The translations under genes and the position numbers were made by a program. From Zerene cesonia (Eukaryota > Arthropoda > Insecta > Lepidoptera > Pieridae): a stretch of 64,000 nucleotides of DNA. Shown piece by piece: positions 1-12,072 of the stretch. Every line of letters begins with the position of its first letter. Within the stretch, counting starts at the first letter, position 1. Location of the stretch: NCBI RefSeq assembly GCF_012273895.1, contig NC_052102.1, positions 4,238,917-4,302,916 on the forward strand, read 5' to 3'. The notes beneath the pieces were generated by a model. That model searched no databases. It saw only the letters and a program-made list of their open reading frames with translations, and was not told the DNA's origin.

Positions 1-2754
1 CTTCTGCGCATTGTCGTTGAAACCACGCCACGCATGCAAATGGCGACACATCCGCCTTCGACCAAATCTACGACTATATCCGGTCGATGATACATCCACT
101 ATGTTCGCAAAACTTATTTTTGACGTTACATTTGGATTTCTTATTAAATAGTCGTTTTACAAATATATTTTTATTGCAAAATACAATTCGAAAACCGATT
201 GTGTACCGTATGGCGTCGTAAAAATACATAGAGTATTTTGTTGTTCCCCCAGTTTTTAACTAGAAATAATTAAAAATCAACTTCAACATTAACGAAACTA
301 CTGGATCCGTCTTTTAATTTTTATCTATCGAAATACCAGGTTTAAAGATATAAGGTATAGTGATATCGTCATTTGCTACAATTTGATAATGAAACAGTTG
401 TTCGTTTCATAAAAACAGCTTTAATACAGACATACGACATTTATAGTCGTATAACCTAAAAGCTTTTATGGTCATGTACACGACTTTGACGACAACCATC
501 AAAGCCATATGGCACTGTACAGTCATGATAAAAAACTAAAGGCGATATAAAAGTAAGGTATCTTGAATTTAAGTTTTATTTAAAGGTTTGTAAAATTTTG
601 GAAATATTTTTTTGATCGATCATTGAACTTCAAAATTCGACGTAAGAATATCAAATGTATAATTGTTTTAATGCATTACTTTGCTTTTGAAATAGAAATA
701 TATTTCGCGCGATATTACTAAAGTTGTGTTGTTTGTATCATATAGTTGTCCTCTTGTACGGTACACAGCACACTCGAGTAAGGCCACGTAGTAATTCAAT
801 ACAACTCGGCGCCATGCTTGACTTAAAGCTCGTTCTTTTGTCATTTATATTCAACTTGTCTCATAAAAGCATGTCAAACCCGTATGTTAATTGTCTGCTA
901 AAGAACAGTATGAGCAACAATTAAAGGAGTGTAATATGCGACTTAAATATCCCAAGATAACACGTGTCCGTTATATATTTCGCAGCTCTGTATATTTGAC
1001 AACCAACAAGGTGAGTAGTAGCAAGTAATGAGTTGATCCATGCCTTCACGTGATTCATTCCTTACTTTATGTAACTCAGTCAAGACTAGTTCCAAGCAAG
1101 CTATTAACCATATATGGTCAGTCCTTATAATTTTAAATTGCTAGAATGTTTTACTTTCAAAACTTTTGTACACTTCTATGTACTCTACAATACAGATGCA
1201 ATTAATTTTCACACAAGGACGTTGCCCATATGTTATTAAAAATCCACCTGTGCACACAGTACCTAGTTCAACGCGTATAAGTAACGAAATCTGTTTACTA
1301 TGTATGTCTTATAAATACGAATATTTAATAGTAGCTTTATTAGTATCCACTTTGTCTGCGTTTTATAGGAAAACATTCTATCCATTTGCGGACTAATTGA
1401 AATCGGTCCCCTATACAAGATATCACATGCGTCAATTCCAAAAATAACATTGCTACAGTTATTGTCCTTTCCAGTGTCGATAAATCGTATTTAAACTGAA
1501 TACATTGTAAATAGTCTTAAATCGTTTTTTCCTGTTGTTGAATTAAGCGCTTCCAAAATAAAATTACAACGGCTATTATACAAATGACTATATCAGATAT
1601 TATTAGCAAGATTCGCAATTCGGTTTGTCGCCACATCTGGTATATATCTAATGTTGGGGTCTATCGTACACATGGCGGATACTCATGTGAAGTCATACTT
1701 TGTCGAGTATGGCCGCGTCGACGGTTAGATACGATTTGAGGCCGTGCGAGAGTCAACGCCACTGCCAAGGTCGGTTCGTCCGCCTCCGATGAACAATCGT
1801 AAGGAGACAATGCAATAAAACAATATGAATTATATCTATTTATGATAAAATTATGTATTACTAGAATGTTTAATAGAATTGTAAAGAAATTGTATTAACG
1901 TTTTGTACCTAACAGCGATGACGCAAGTATCAATTTTATATCAAAGCCAGATAATATTGATATAGAATAGCACCGCATGAATCTATATGCGAAGGTCCGG
2001 CGTATTGTTAAAAATTGTGCGATGTTTTGCGAATTGTCTGCCGGGTTGAACGTTCGCTAACCGGTCCGACGGGCGGCCGCCGCAAAAAGGATCCTTCAGG
2101 GAACGCTCTGCGACCAACTGCCTCCCACCTCAGTCGGCAGTCCTCTATCTGTAGTCCGTACCGAGAAGTTTCCGGCCGCTATTGATATAAAACAAGTTTT
2201 TAACAACAATATCAAACGATCCAATGTTTTCTCGATAGATAACGTTTAAATGTCTTACATTTACATATGTTTAAAAAACCATTTTATTATATCACCAAAG
2301 ATACCGATAAATAGCTTTATCTGCCATATCAAAAGATAAATGCAAAGTTGCATTTTGAAGATAGTATTTTGATATTAAACTCACGAACCATAATATTATC
2401 TGTCAGTACTTTGTAATTTTTTTAATACTAATTTCTTTTATATTTAAGATTGAACCATAACTACTTTGTTAAATGTTTACTATTTCTCTAATATTCATTG
2501 AATGACATATTTTTTTTACATAAACAACAGAATATAGTGTTTAATATACCGATTTAAATCTTACGTAGGTATACATAACATGTTCCCACTTCATTCCTTA
2601 GACCTTTATATACATTTATTTAAGTTCGTATTACATAGCATATTATATATTTAAATTTATTAACTAAGATTGACACAACTCTCTAAGTTTTAGAGCAAAA
2701 GAGCTGCTATTGAATATTATTCTTAGACTCAACAATCATTCTTATTTGTTTAAG
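1..2754. other. Non-coding stretch upstream of the left-edge exon (probable intron)
   Basis: No long coding region is visible on either strand. The DNA is AT-rich apart from GC-richer patches at about 1-110, 1640-1810 and 2010-2180. The last two contain initiator-like TCAGT words and possible splice donors (for example GTAAGG near 1800), so they could be untranslated first exons or regulatory blocks. If the exon at 2755 is internal, as argued below, this stretch is mostly intron. One possible microexon is listed separately. Confidence 0.4.
986..1010 (+). CDS. Possible 25-nt microexon of the left-edge gene
   Basis: A CGCAG acceptor stands immediately before this segment and a strong GTGAGT donor immediately after it. 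Read from phase 0 it gives LCIFDNQQ plus one spare base. That base joins in the correct phase to the exon starting at 2755, which begins in phase 1. Short flanked segments like this arise by chance, so the phase match is supportive but not decisive. The product is unknown. Confidence 0.3.
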
Positions 2755-5700
2755 GAAACAATGGGAAAGAAAAGGAACAAAACACTCGAAACAAGGAGGC
2801 AACTTCACCTGCAGCTCGCTCAGCAAACGGTGAGCATTTTATATTTAGTATTAACTGCCAAGAATGGATGATGAGCCATCCTGTATTGTGAAACCTTTAA
2901 CCTGTTAGATGGTATAATAGAGGTGATATAACAGCATGAATGGGTACTTAATGATCGCTCCGTTTCCACTGCGAGGGTTGCGGGGAGGACGTCGGTGTCG
3001 CACACATGCTGCGTCTCGGCTCTGGAGGGTTAGCTCGAAGCGCGCAGCCGCGGCCACCCCACACGCTATTCACCCTGAGTCCCGTCGCACCGCCAGCCGC
3101 ACCCGACTCGCGCTCCCCCGCATGCCCCTCCCTCCTCACCCCACACCCCACACCCCGCTTTGCAGGGGTGTCAGCCACTCTATACGACTGCCCGCTCCAC
3201 ACAATTTTGCGGAAATTAGAATTTTCCCTTTAAAAGTTTAATCCGATACTTAACGTTCGATATCTACGCTGTCATTATCACACACTCATAAATTAAACTC
3301 GTTTAATGAACTGTAAATATATCAATCGTCTCTTGATGATTATTGTCCATAAATATTAATAAATCATATACCGAGATACGAGCCAAGAGATATACTCGTA
3401 CTAAACAATGAGCGGGAGCTTTGAATAGTTTACATTACACGGTCGACGGTTATGTAAATTCTGTTTGTATGCAATCACATTATTGAAAGAAAATAGATTT
3501 ATAAAGCTAGAGTCGAATTAAAATATCATAAATTCTGAATGAATTTTAATACAATCAATTTTGAATACATTACCATAATATGATATAAGAAATAGCCAAA
3601 CGTGTCTGTTTAAAAATATTCATGCATAAATTAATTTTGTGTAGACAAAGGAATCCTGACGCCCAGCTGATATGATAATGGACGTTGATGCTTTGTGTCA
3701 GCATATCGTCGTACGTGACATATCAATGAAAACAACATTAAGATGTATAGTGGAATGTCCACATTTAAAAACAAATCTGTCGACTCATCGTATACTGATA
3801 AGTACATACGCTACATACAAAAAAGGATCGAACTAGAACGTAAAACATGTATGCTGAAATGGTTACATTAATATGTTTTCATATACAATTCACAATCAAA
3901 ACAATAATTGGATTGAAAAATTATTTCAGATACATGAGTATTAATAATAATATAAAAATATTATATTCCATTAGCGTTATTTCGGTATAGTCATTGTTTC
4001 ATAATATCGTTGGCAGCCGATCTAATAACATGAACCATACTTTAAACACCTATTGTATCAAAAGGATCATTGGACATTTGTAACATACAAGCTGCACCCG
4101 CAATTTAAATCACCGTCGTACATAATATAGTCCATGGGCTTCCTCAATATATTAATAAATCAGAGCAAAAATAATTTGTTTATGTATTTCAATACGAACC
4201 AGCAACTCAGAGAACATTTTTTTACATATATTTAGATAGAGATATTATATTTAGATATTGTAAGTATTAGCATGTTTGGCTTTCATTAAATAGAGAATAA
4301 TAATAATAGTAATTTACAAATTGCTGTTGGCAATTATTAAATGACGTCATGATATGGCGTTCCCTTGTGAATCAAAAGAACAGCTGGCTAATTGGTAAGA
4401 GTACGATATTATAATGTTTGCGACTCCCAGTTCGTTGTTCAGTAGGTATTTATTTATTGAAATGGCTCTATGTGTGGGTGATATATTTTGGTGACATAGG
4501 TACTGCCTATGAGCACTTAAACATTAAAACGTTTTTTTTTTTGTATTATCTTTGTTCCTTGGTCTACATCTGTTTTAATTAACATTTTAATTGTATAATA
4601 TTTAATTAAAAAATGGGTTATCTTAATTTCAACGATATGCAAACTCGCTCCGCCAATAACTAATATTTGTAACACGTACAGTGTTCACGTACAATGAAAT
4701 CTTTATTTTAAAATAATTGTAGTTTAAATTTTATTTAATAAGCGCTCAATTATTGAAAGCGGCTGGTTTCACCCGCGGTACGTTTACTCTTTCCATAAGA
4801 ACCTTCCTTGTGTCTTAACAAAAACGTTTAAAAGAGTAAGCCGAATTGGTCGAGCCCTACTCGAGTTTTACGCTTTAAGCAAAACATTTGGCGATTTATT
4901 TTTATTTATATATATTAAAATGAAAATGTTTACAATGCACTCATATACATATTATAATTCTCTCTTGCGGTACCGTACTAAAATTGCAGCATCATTCATT
5001 TAAATTATCACAAAATAATTTGTACATACAATTTCGACTAAGTAAAAGGCTATGCCTAAGTTTATACATCACAAAAGTCTATCGGCTTGTGGGTCAATGA
5101 CCGACTCGACTTAAAGATAACAGTAAAATTGCAATAATCACTAAACTAAATAAAGCATCGTGAACATTTTATTATATGAGCAATGTCCATGTTTTAACTA
5201 TTGACATATAAAGAACGTAAAAATAGGATAGCAGTAATTTTATCTGCTTTTGCAACACGACGTCACAAAGTAAAGTAAAAAATTTGATATGAAAATAGCC
5301 AAATCTGTTTTTCGCATGACTTTACCTCAGCAACATGGTTTCGAGTTTATTTCTGGCATAACTAGCAACGCCTAGTAAACATTTACACCGTTCCTACCAT
5401 TTGGACCCGGTCCAGTAAAATGCCTCATGAAATACTTATTGAGATAGTAAACATGTGGTATGGTTTTTCAATTAGATTTTCATTCATTAGAAAATCATTT
5501 AGTGATGATGTAAGAGGAGGTGATGTAAGAATTCATTTCCTTATAAAAATATCGTCGATCATAATCTCTTGAATAGATTGATTTTAGCGATAGAAAAAAT
5601 AGAGAAAATCAGCGACGAAGCATTTTTTTATGAACGTCGAAAATATTGTGATCTGTATATTTTTTATCCACGCATATTTATTAAAAAAATGGGTCAAATG

Positions 5701-8700
5701 CGAGTGGGGCACGCAACGCTAAAGGATTCATCCTAATAAACTAAAGAGCATCTTCAATTAGTCATCCATCCGATTTATGACCGTTATTTCGATTTTTTTT
5801 ATTTGTTATTATAGCGGCAATAGAAATACATCATCATGAGACAGACGGACAGACGAGCATTCAGAAAGACGGACGAGCGGACGGGCAGCGAAGTTAGTAA
5901 TAGAGTTACCCTTTGGGGTCGGGAACTCAAAAATGTTTTAATTTTGGACAATAATTCCAGTGCACTGTACATAACTGTATTTTATTTTATTTGATGAAAT
6001 AAAAGTTCTCGTAACAATAAATATGCATTTTAACAGTGATAAATATGTAGTTATAAAAAAGAGAAGCCTGTCAGATAAATAATGCAGAAAAATATTGATA
6101 CGAGTAATGATTGGCCGCTATTGCTGATGCTATACCTACCTACATTCTCTGCAAAAGTACATTGAACTCACTTGTCTACAATTAATAATTCATTCTGCAG
6201 TAGCGGAAATTTCAGAAGTATTTAATATATTATATTTATTAAAATACGCTTTGAATACATAGGGACCGGCGACCCAATCTAAACTATTCTGTGTAGATAT
6301 GCGTCAGCTTATAATAGATGAATCATTAAAAGTAATTCTTTTCCTGTATTCATGATGATATATGCGATATTACATCGCCTCAAAGAAAAATCCGTAATCG
6401 TAAGAATTTGACGACCTCATTAGTACCGAAACGAAAGTGAGTCAACCCTTGATAACAGCTCGTGGTCACTTTGGTTTAGAGTTTTGTCTTACTTATCTTA
6501 AATATTTTTGTTCTATTGAACGACAAGTGTAATTACAGTAAAAGATACAATAGAAAGCAAAATTGTTTTCTCTTATTAAAATTTTAGATTAGTTTAAATG
6601 TAATGTTCAGTGTTTACATAATATACTATCATCGAGGTATAGAGGGAAAGGTTGCCGTTAGACACTTTATCAGTAATCATTCCAATTTGATAAATAACTG
6701 ACAATGGGGATAAATATTTTAGAAGCTGATTTTCTAAAGAAATTGACAAACTGGAATCTCATTTTAAAGAACTCTAATCATGGATTTAGTGAACGGTTTT
6801 TATTATATCGGCATATCTACTCAAAGTATCGAAAAAGATAAATATTTATTACTTCTTTTTTATTTATATTCTCATTCTTCGTAGATTTTCATGTATTATA
6901 ATCTAGATTATAGTTTTAAGTTTCATGATTTTAGCTCTTAACATTCATTAGTCTCGATTCTCGCTCGAGGTAATTTGGCTTTCTCTTTAGTTAATTAGTG
7001 CACTTCTCTTTTCTCACTTGCCCACAACTCATGTGCTTCTAAGATTTAATTGTCTAGATTGAATACACCAAAAACGAAAATTATTGTTTGATCTGCTCAA
7101 CGCTATGTAGAGCAGAAAAAATTAAAACTGGAGCTAATTAGTAAAATCAGTTCTTTCATATTAATTATTAATCTTCGTATTTGGTTATTAGAGATACTAT
7201 AGAAAATGACATTAGCTTCAATTAAAATATGAGATAGTTGTTTATACTATGAAAAGAAAATATAGCTATATATAGTATAATAAAAAATCCCATCAAAACA
7301 TGTTATGTAACATTGGCAGAAATAAGTCATGACGGAGTCCTGCTATAAAAAGTAGTGTAATTAGTTGAACACCAAGTCGGTTAATTTTATATAAAACTAG
7401 CTGCGCCCCGCGGTTTCCGGGGGGCGCAGCTAGCTAATATCCGGATAAAAAGCCGCCTATATATTATTCCAGTTGTCCAGCTATCTAGATACCAAATTTC
7501 ATTGCAATCGGTTCAGTAGTTTTTGCGTGAAAGAGCAACAAACGCACACACATCCTTACAAACTTTCGCATTTATAATATTTAGGATTATTTAAGTAGGT
7601 ACCAAAAAATATTTTTTTATATTATATTATAGTATACAACCTATATCAAACAAATACATATGTACGTAACATAAAAAAGTGCTACAATATATTTTTGGTA
7701 TGCACAGGAGTGCATACAATGTTGTTCATAGGAATGAACAACATAGTAATAGTAGTTAATAGTAGTTTATTATTCCATAATAAGTATCTAACGACTAATT
7801 AAATTAAATCATAGCGGCGATACAATTCACGAGTTCAATGTCACTAACATTAAGCTTTATCGAAATATCAATGTCATGCGATCATTGACCGCTAGAATTA
7901 TTTGTTTATAAAAAATTCTTACAAAATTTCTCGTTTTATTTATTCGAGTACTAGTACTTATATTAATTAAAATAAAAAAAATATTTGTCTTACTTCAACA
8001 TCATGGGCAAAAGCTTCATTCATGGCTTGGCATGAAAAATAATAATTATCATTGTATTTAAATCTAGATAGGTATAGACTGAAATGTTTGTGTAAAATGC
8101 GACAGTCTGTCTGGTGAGTTCGCAGCGTATTCTATTGTGGGGAATTATTTAACGGTAAGCTGAGAGCATAGTAGTATAGGAGCCTGGAGGAACAGTCGGT
8201 GCGGGAGAGCGGAGGCTGTGGGATCAATACATGGCACCCGGCGCGCCGCGTCGCCATCGCGCGCCGTCGAAAGCGAACGCACCGACCTCGCTGCCCTTCA
8301 CCGGCGAGTCGACGAACCCTGCACCCCCCCGCCCTACCGCCCTCTTCTACCCCTGACAGCCCTATCGCTTTACACTTCCCCATCGCCATCTTCGTGACCC
8401 GATTAGACACTCAATTGTAATCATTAATTTTATTATTTTAATATTTTAATTTCGATATTTAATACCAAACTTTAAAATAAGTATTTTACTTTGACTTGAA
8501 AATAAAGTAAGTACTTTGCAACATTTTAATCGATATATTTCTGAAACCCCGAAACCACTGGGTTTCGCCAATATTTATCACCATTTTATATCAATCACCC
8601 GAAAGATAATTGTTGAGATAACTTCAGAGATAATTTTATAACTGACGCGAATGTCTAACTAGAGAGTAGAGATAAAACTTGTCTTCCTTATGCGATCAAT

Positions 8701-10052
8701 ACTGTCTCGTTAGTATTCTGAGAATGTAAGCATTGGCTCCATAGTAGATCCGGTGTCTTCATTTTTTACCTATCATTTGATTATACTTGTCACATGTACG
8801 CGACCTACAGGATTTAAAAAATGTATACATCTATATTTTCTACTAGCTGCGCCCCGCGGTTTCACCCGCGTAAGTCCGTATCCTGTGGGAATATCGAGAT
8901 AAAAAGTTGCCTATATGTTATTCCAGTTGTCCAGCTGTCTACGTACCAAGTTTCATTGCAATCGGTTTAGTAGTTTTTGCGTGAAAGAGTATGACCCTAA
9001 ATATTCAGATCTTAAAAGGTAACATATCTAACCTAATATAATCAAATCAATAACAGAACTCGATCTTTGCGGGTAGTCTAGGCAATGAACTTGAATGCGA
9101 CACGACGGGCCTCCTCTGCGCATGCTATAAATAGATGATCCCGCCGTCTGTTTGGTTTTAATACTAAATCATTATGAATTTCGATTAATGAAAAGCCGTC
9201 GCTGTGAGTTTATTTATTTCAGACTCAAACATTGTAGGAATTTTCCACTGAATGCTTAATAAAGAAAATCAAAAAGCATAAAGAATATCTATGATACTCG
9301 TTTATGTAAGTTTATACCTGCTCCGAGATTGTTAAAATATTTTGTGTTTAATAATTTAATTTGTTAATAAAACGAAAATGTTGAACTTCGTACCTCCTCA
9401 CCGGCATCATATGTCGAGATCATGATGAGGTCTATTTTTGGCAGCACGCAAAACATTTGGGACGCGCGCTGGAAAATATCTTCTAACCAATCTATTCTTA
9501 GATGCCCTACTAACGGAACGCTCTCTTACTTCATCACTAAAAATGACATAGAAATTTTTTTTAAATTGGAAAACAAATTTTCAATTTTAACTTCTAGCTC
9601 TGGTACTTCTTATATAACTCGGAACTAGAAATTGATGTAATTTTGATGCAAAGGAAAAACATAAAACAGACTCCAATAAAAAATATCACATTATTGTTTT
9701 TATCAATATAAACCTTTTTATAATTGTAATTGGTAATTATTAAACATAGATGCATTTTAGTTAAAAGCTTAGTTACGAGTAGTGACTTTACGATACTGCC
9801 AAGATCAAACTATACTATCACAATAGGTACCTTCCTACGTTGATTGATGTAGATGTCTAATTATAAACGTTTCATAGCAAGTCTCCTAAATAGGGACATT
9901 GCGTCCTGTCCAAGGTAACGTTGTATGATGAAATGTAATAATTATTTTTTTTTTTTTCAACAGGTGAAGACCATCCAGGGCAGAAACAACGAAAGGGATT
10001 TTTTAGAAATCTCTGGAAGAAATCACGACATTACTCGTTGGAGCATCCGTGA
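2755..10052 (+). CDS. 3' end of an unidentified gene (two coding exons, C-terminus)
   Basis: Two exons, 2755..2829 and 9964..10052, are joined by a 7.1-kb intron. The first follows a pyrimidine-rich acceptor and ends at GTGAGC. The second follows a long T tract ending in CAACAG. Joined with the first exon starting one base into a codon, they encode a polar linker (NNGKEKEQNTRNKEA...) and then a basic, aromatic C-terminal tail, RKGFFRNLWKKSRHYSLEHP, before TGA at 10050. The frame has a stop (TAA 2751-2753) just before the proposed acceptor, as expected for an internal exon. The rest of the protein must lie left of the window. I do not recognise the family; the tail looks like a short amphipathic motif at the end of a longer protein. 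A second frame across the same junction is also open: it starts with ATG at 2761, gives 23 codons in the first exon, and ends at TAA 10117-10119. I prefer the first frame for its composition and for the phase match to the microexon. Candidate poly(A) signals lie at about 10353 and 10409. Confidence 0.55.
2960..3225. other. GC-rich block inside the 7.1-kb intron
   Basis: About 250 bp of markedly GC-rich DNA with CpGs and a C-rich upper strand (CCCCACACCCCACACCCC near 3140) interrupts AT-rich intron. Overlapping short open frames exist on both strands because stops are rare in GC-rich sequence, and none has a recognisable product. It may be an alternative promoter, a conserved regulatory element or a repeat fragment. 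The sequence alone does not decide. Confidence 0.35.
4757..4913 (+). repeat. Dispersed lepidopteran repeat (tail fragment)
   Basis: It begins with TGGTTTCACCCGCGG, runs through an AACCTTCCTTGTGTC-like segment and ends TTTGGCGATTTATTTTTATTTATATATATT. I recognise this arrangement from interspersed repeats common in moth and butterfly genomes. No coding capacity is left. Confidence 0.5.
5680..5945 (+). repeat. Dispersed lepidopteran repeat with AGACGGACAG-type tail
   Basis: The block contains TTATAGCGGCAATAGAAATACATCAT, a purine-rich run of GACGGAC/GACGAGC words, and an end reading AGTAATAGAGTTACCCTTTGGGGTCGG. This is the layout of a very common lepidopteran interspersed repeat. It lies inside the 7.1-kb intron, and no ORF of interest remains. 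Confidence 0.55.
7397..7588 (+). repeat. GCTGCGCCCCGCGG-type lepidopteran repeat, with snap-back head
   Basis: The body (CCAGTTGTCCAGCTATCTA, TTTCATTGCAATCGGTTCAG, TAGTTTTTGCGTGAAAGAGC, then ACACATCCTTACAAACTTTCGCA) matches the copies at 8843, 40577 and, in part, 62937 on the other strand. In this copy the head is followed within about 20 bp by its own reverse complement (GCTGCGCCCC ... GGGGCGCAGC), forming a strong hairpin the other copies lack. Confidence 0.7.
7698..7744. repeat. Two adjacent perfect hairpins, both with AGGA loops
   Basis: Hairpin one spans 7698-7717: 8-bp arms GTATGCAC and GTGCATAC around AGGA. Hairpin two spans 7719-7744: 11-bp arms ATGTTGTTCAT and ATGAACAACAT around AGGA. 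One base separates them. Seen directly in the sequence; function unknown. Confidence 0.8.
8160..8412. other. GC-rich block inside the 7.1-kb intron
   Basis: About 220 bp rich in G, C and CpG (CGGCGCGCCGCGTCGCC near 8240) sits in AT-rich intron. Overlapping short open frames appear on both strands without a recognisable product. The contrast with its surroundings resembles the block at 2960. It could be an alternative promoter or first exon, or an enhancer. Confidence 0.35.
8843..8988 (+). repeat. GCTGCGCCCCGCGG-type lepidopteran repeat (3'-truncated)
   Basis: It starts CTAGCTGCGCCCCGCGGTTT and continues CACCCGCGTAAGTCC, matching the other copies through TTTTTGCGTGAAAGAG. It then diverges, so the ACACATCCTTAC tail is missing. 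Confidence 0.75.
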
Positions 10053-10970
10053 TTTCAGCAAGGCTTATGGGTGGTCAACTACGGTTCGTGTCCGGTCCGT
10101 TGGAACAGCAGCATTCTAACCGCACTCAAGAACCATTGCTATTTTAATTTATTCAAAGTATATATTAATATATTGTTAATAATATTAAGCGTTAAAATTT
10201 AAACTGATAGTATACAAGTGTGAATGTGGCTTTTGGATTATGAAATGTGTAGTTGTAAGTGGGCTTATGTAGGTACCTATGTTCCGACACGTATTAATTG
10301 TTAAGCTAACTGTATAGATGATCATATAAAATCTATTATTGTAACAACTCGTAAATAAATTTATTTCTAAGGCAATAAACAATTATAGGCAACTTAAATT
10401 TTCCTTTCAATAAAAATACATAGTACTGTAGAAATGTAGATATTAACCACGTAGAACATTATGTAAGTCAATGTTTTTTGTTTCAATTAAGTTTTTATAA
10501 AAATACTGAGTTGTAATGAAATTCACATCATAAACATATTTGTATTTATCATTGCTATCGGCACAAATTTTTAAGTTTAAAATAATATACTATTTTTGTC
10601 GTAGGATTTAGGCGTGTAAAATGAACCTTGTATTGTGTAATTTCTAAGAACCAATCTTTTTTGAAGACTACAAGTTTTAACATTTTATACCAATTCTTGT
10701 ATTCGAGTGTACTTAACTCTATTATTATTATTGTAGATTTTGTCAAAAGAAAATAAATTATGTTAATTAGCACCGAGTCGTTTTATTTTTTTTTTATGGT
10801 CCGCGCCGACTTCGCGCGTAATACATATGTACCACAAGACTATAACAAGGTCGGTCCGGTAAACCCTGATATTAGCGCGTTCAAACTTAGTTTTATAATA
10901 TTGGTAATATAGATAAAATAGGGGAATGTTCTGGGAAAATAATCAAACGAGATGATATAATACAAATCAT

Positions 10971-10976
10971 TTTATT
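10971..10976 (-). terminator. Likely poly(A) signal of profilin
   Basis: AATAAA on the minus strand, about 1.1 kb past the profilin stop codon. Another AATAAA lies at 11157-11162. Which one is used cannot be decided from sequence alone; a long 3' UTR is implied either way. Confidence 0.4.
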
Positions 10977-11220
10977 ATTAGATAGACACAGTTCCCATCG
11001 CTTATCAGAAACAATGTACAAAGCTATAGTAGTAATATCAAATATAAACAATATGCACCCTTCGTTTACTGCAAGCCTTGTTGGAGGATACAGGGTAATA
11101 ATTAATAATTGAGCGCTTCTAGTTACTGCAGCTTAGAGTTAAACAGAATGCAAATGTTTATTTTTCACTACGTAAGATTATATTTGCGGAATAATCAAAA
11201 AGAAGCATAGCAAAAATTGT

Positions 11221-11282
11221 TGGCGTGCACAAACTCGCGAGACGCGCGTCGCCCCGGGGCCGCCGCCGGCCGCACGCTCACT
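11221..11282. other. Very GC-rich block in the likely profilin 3' UTR or downstream flank
   Basis: About 60 bp are almost entirely G and C (CGCCCCGGGGCCGCCGCCGG at the core) inside DNA that is otherwise strongly AT-rich. If profilin uses the poly(A) signal at 10971, the block is transcribed and could form a strong hairpin in the mRNA. It contains no ORF and matches no repeat that I recognise. Confidence 0.4.
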
Positions 11283-12072
11283 TCATTATATTATTGAATA
11301 TATTTTTCACACGATGGTTCCAGTGGGACTAGAGATTTTTAATTAAAAATGTAATATTTTTACTTGGGTTACAGTGTCTTTCATTTCATAACAAGCCCTT
11401 ACACAAATGCCTATTTGTAATTACATATATAATTATGTCGTATATTGTTACAGTAATTTCATTACGTGGTTATAGTGATTTCTTATCAAGCATCTGTAAG
11501 AAAAAACTCAACTTGATTTGCAAACAGATGTTACACTTTTTTATAATACTAGCTTCGTTTATGATGTATTCATAAAATCAATAAAAAGGAATACGCGACA
11601 TATAAAAATTGATAGGTGTCAGAATGCTTGAAAAGAAATAAAAAAATCTCTATACATCATACTTTAAGACCCGCCAGCAAAACTTAAATCGCTTCACTGC
11701 ATCGGTCGATAAAAGCAAATTTTTAAAATATAAATTTAAACCACACTACAGTAACAATTACTCTGTGGAAGCGGTGAGCGTGTAAAAAAGGGTCCAGAAT
11801 CCGCAAAGTAATTGTATCTGCACACAGTTACTAAGCGCATCAGACACTGATGGCGCCATAATTTATCAAATATCAAAACCAATGAACGATCCTTATCACT
11901 TTTATAGAATATACAAAATGCAGTTACTTATTTCCCTGTGGAAAAAATATTATCTTATCGTATTCTTAGATCACGGCGCGCTTCGATCTGCAAAGGAGAA
12001 ATAACGTTATTAATCTAGTTTGCGACAAAATATTTGAAAAAGTTATAAGGAGAAAAAATAAATTATATACCT

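Noticed and set aside
1673..1729. ATG frame MADTHVKSYFVEYGRVDG in a GC-richer patch
   Set aside because: Only 18 codons, no good donor before the stop and no recognisable homology; it is mentioned only as part of a possible untranslated first exon.
2936..3241. Overlapping open frames on both strands in the GC-rich block
   Set aside because: Several frames are open at once because GC-rich DNA lacks stop codons; none has a credible product or splice context.
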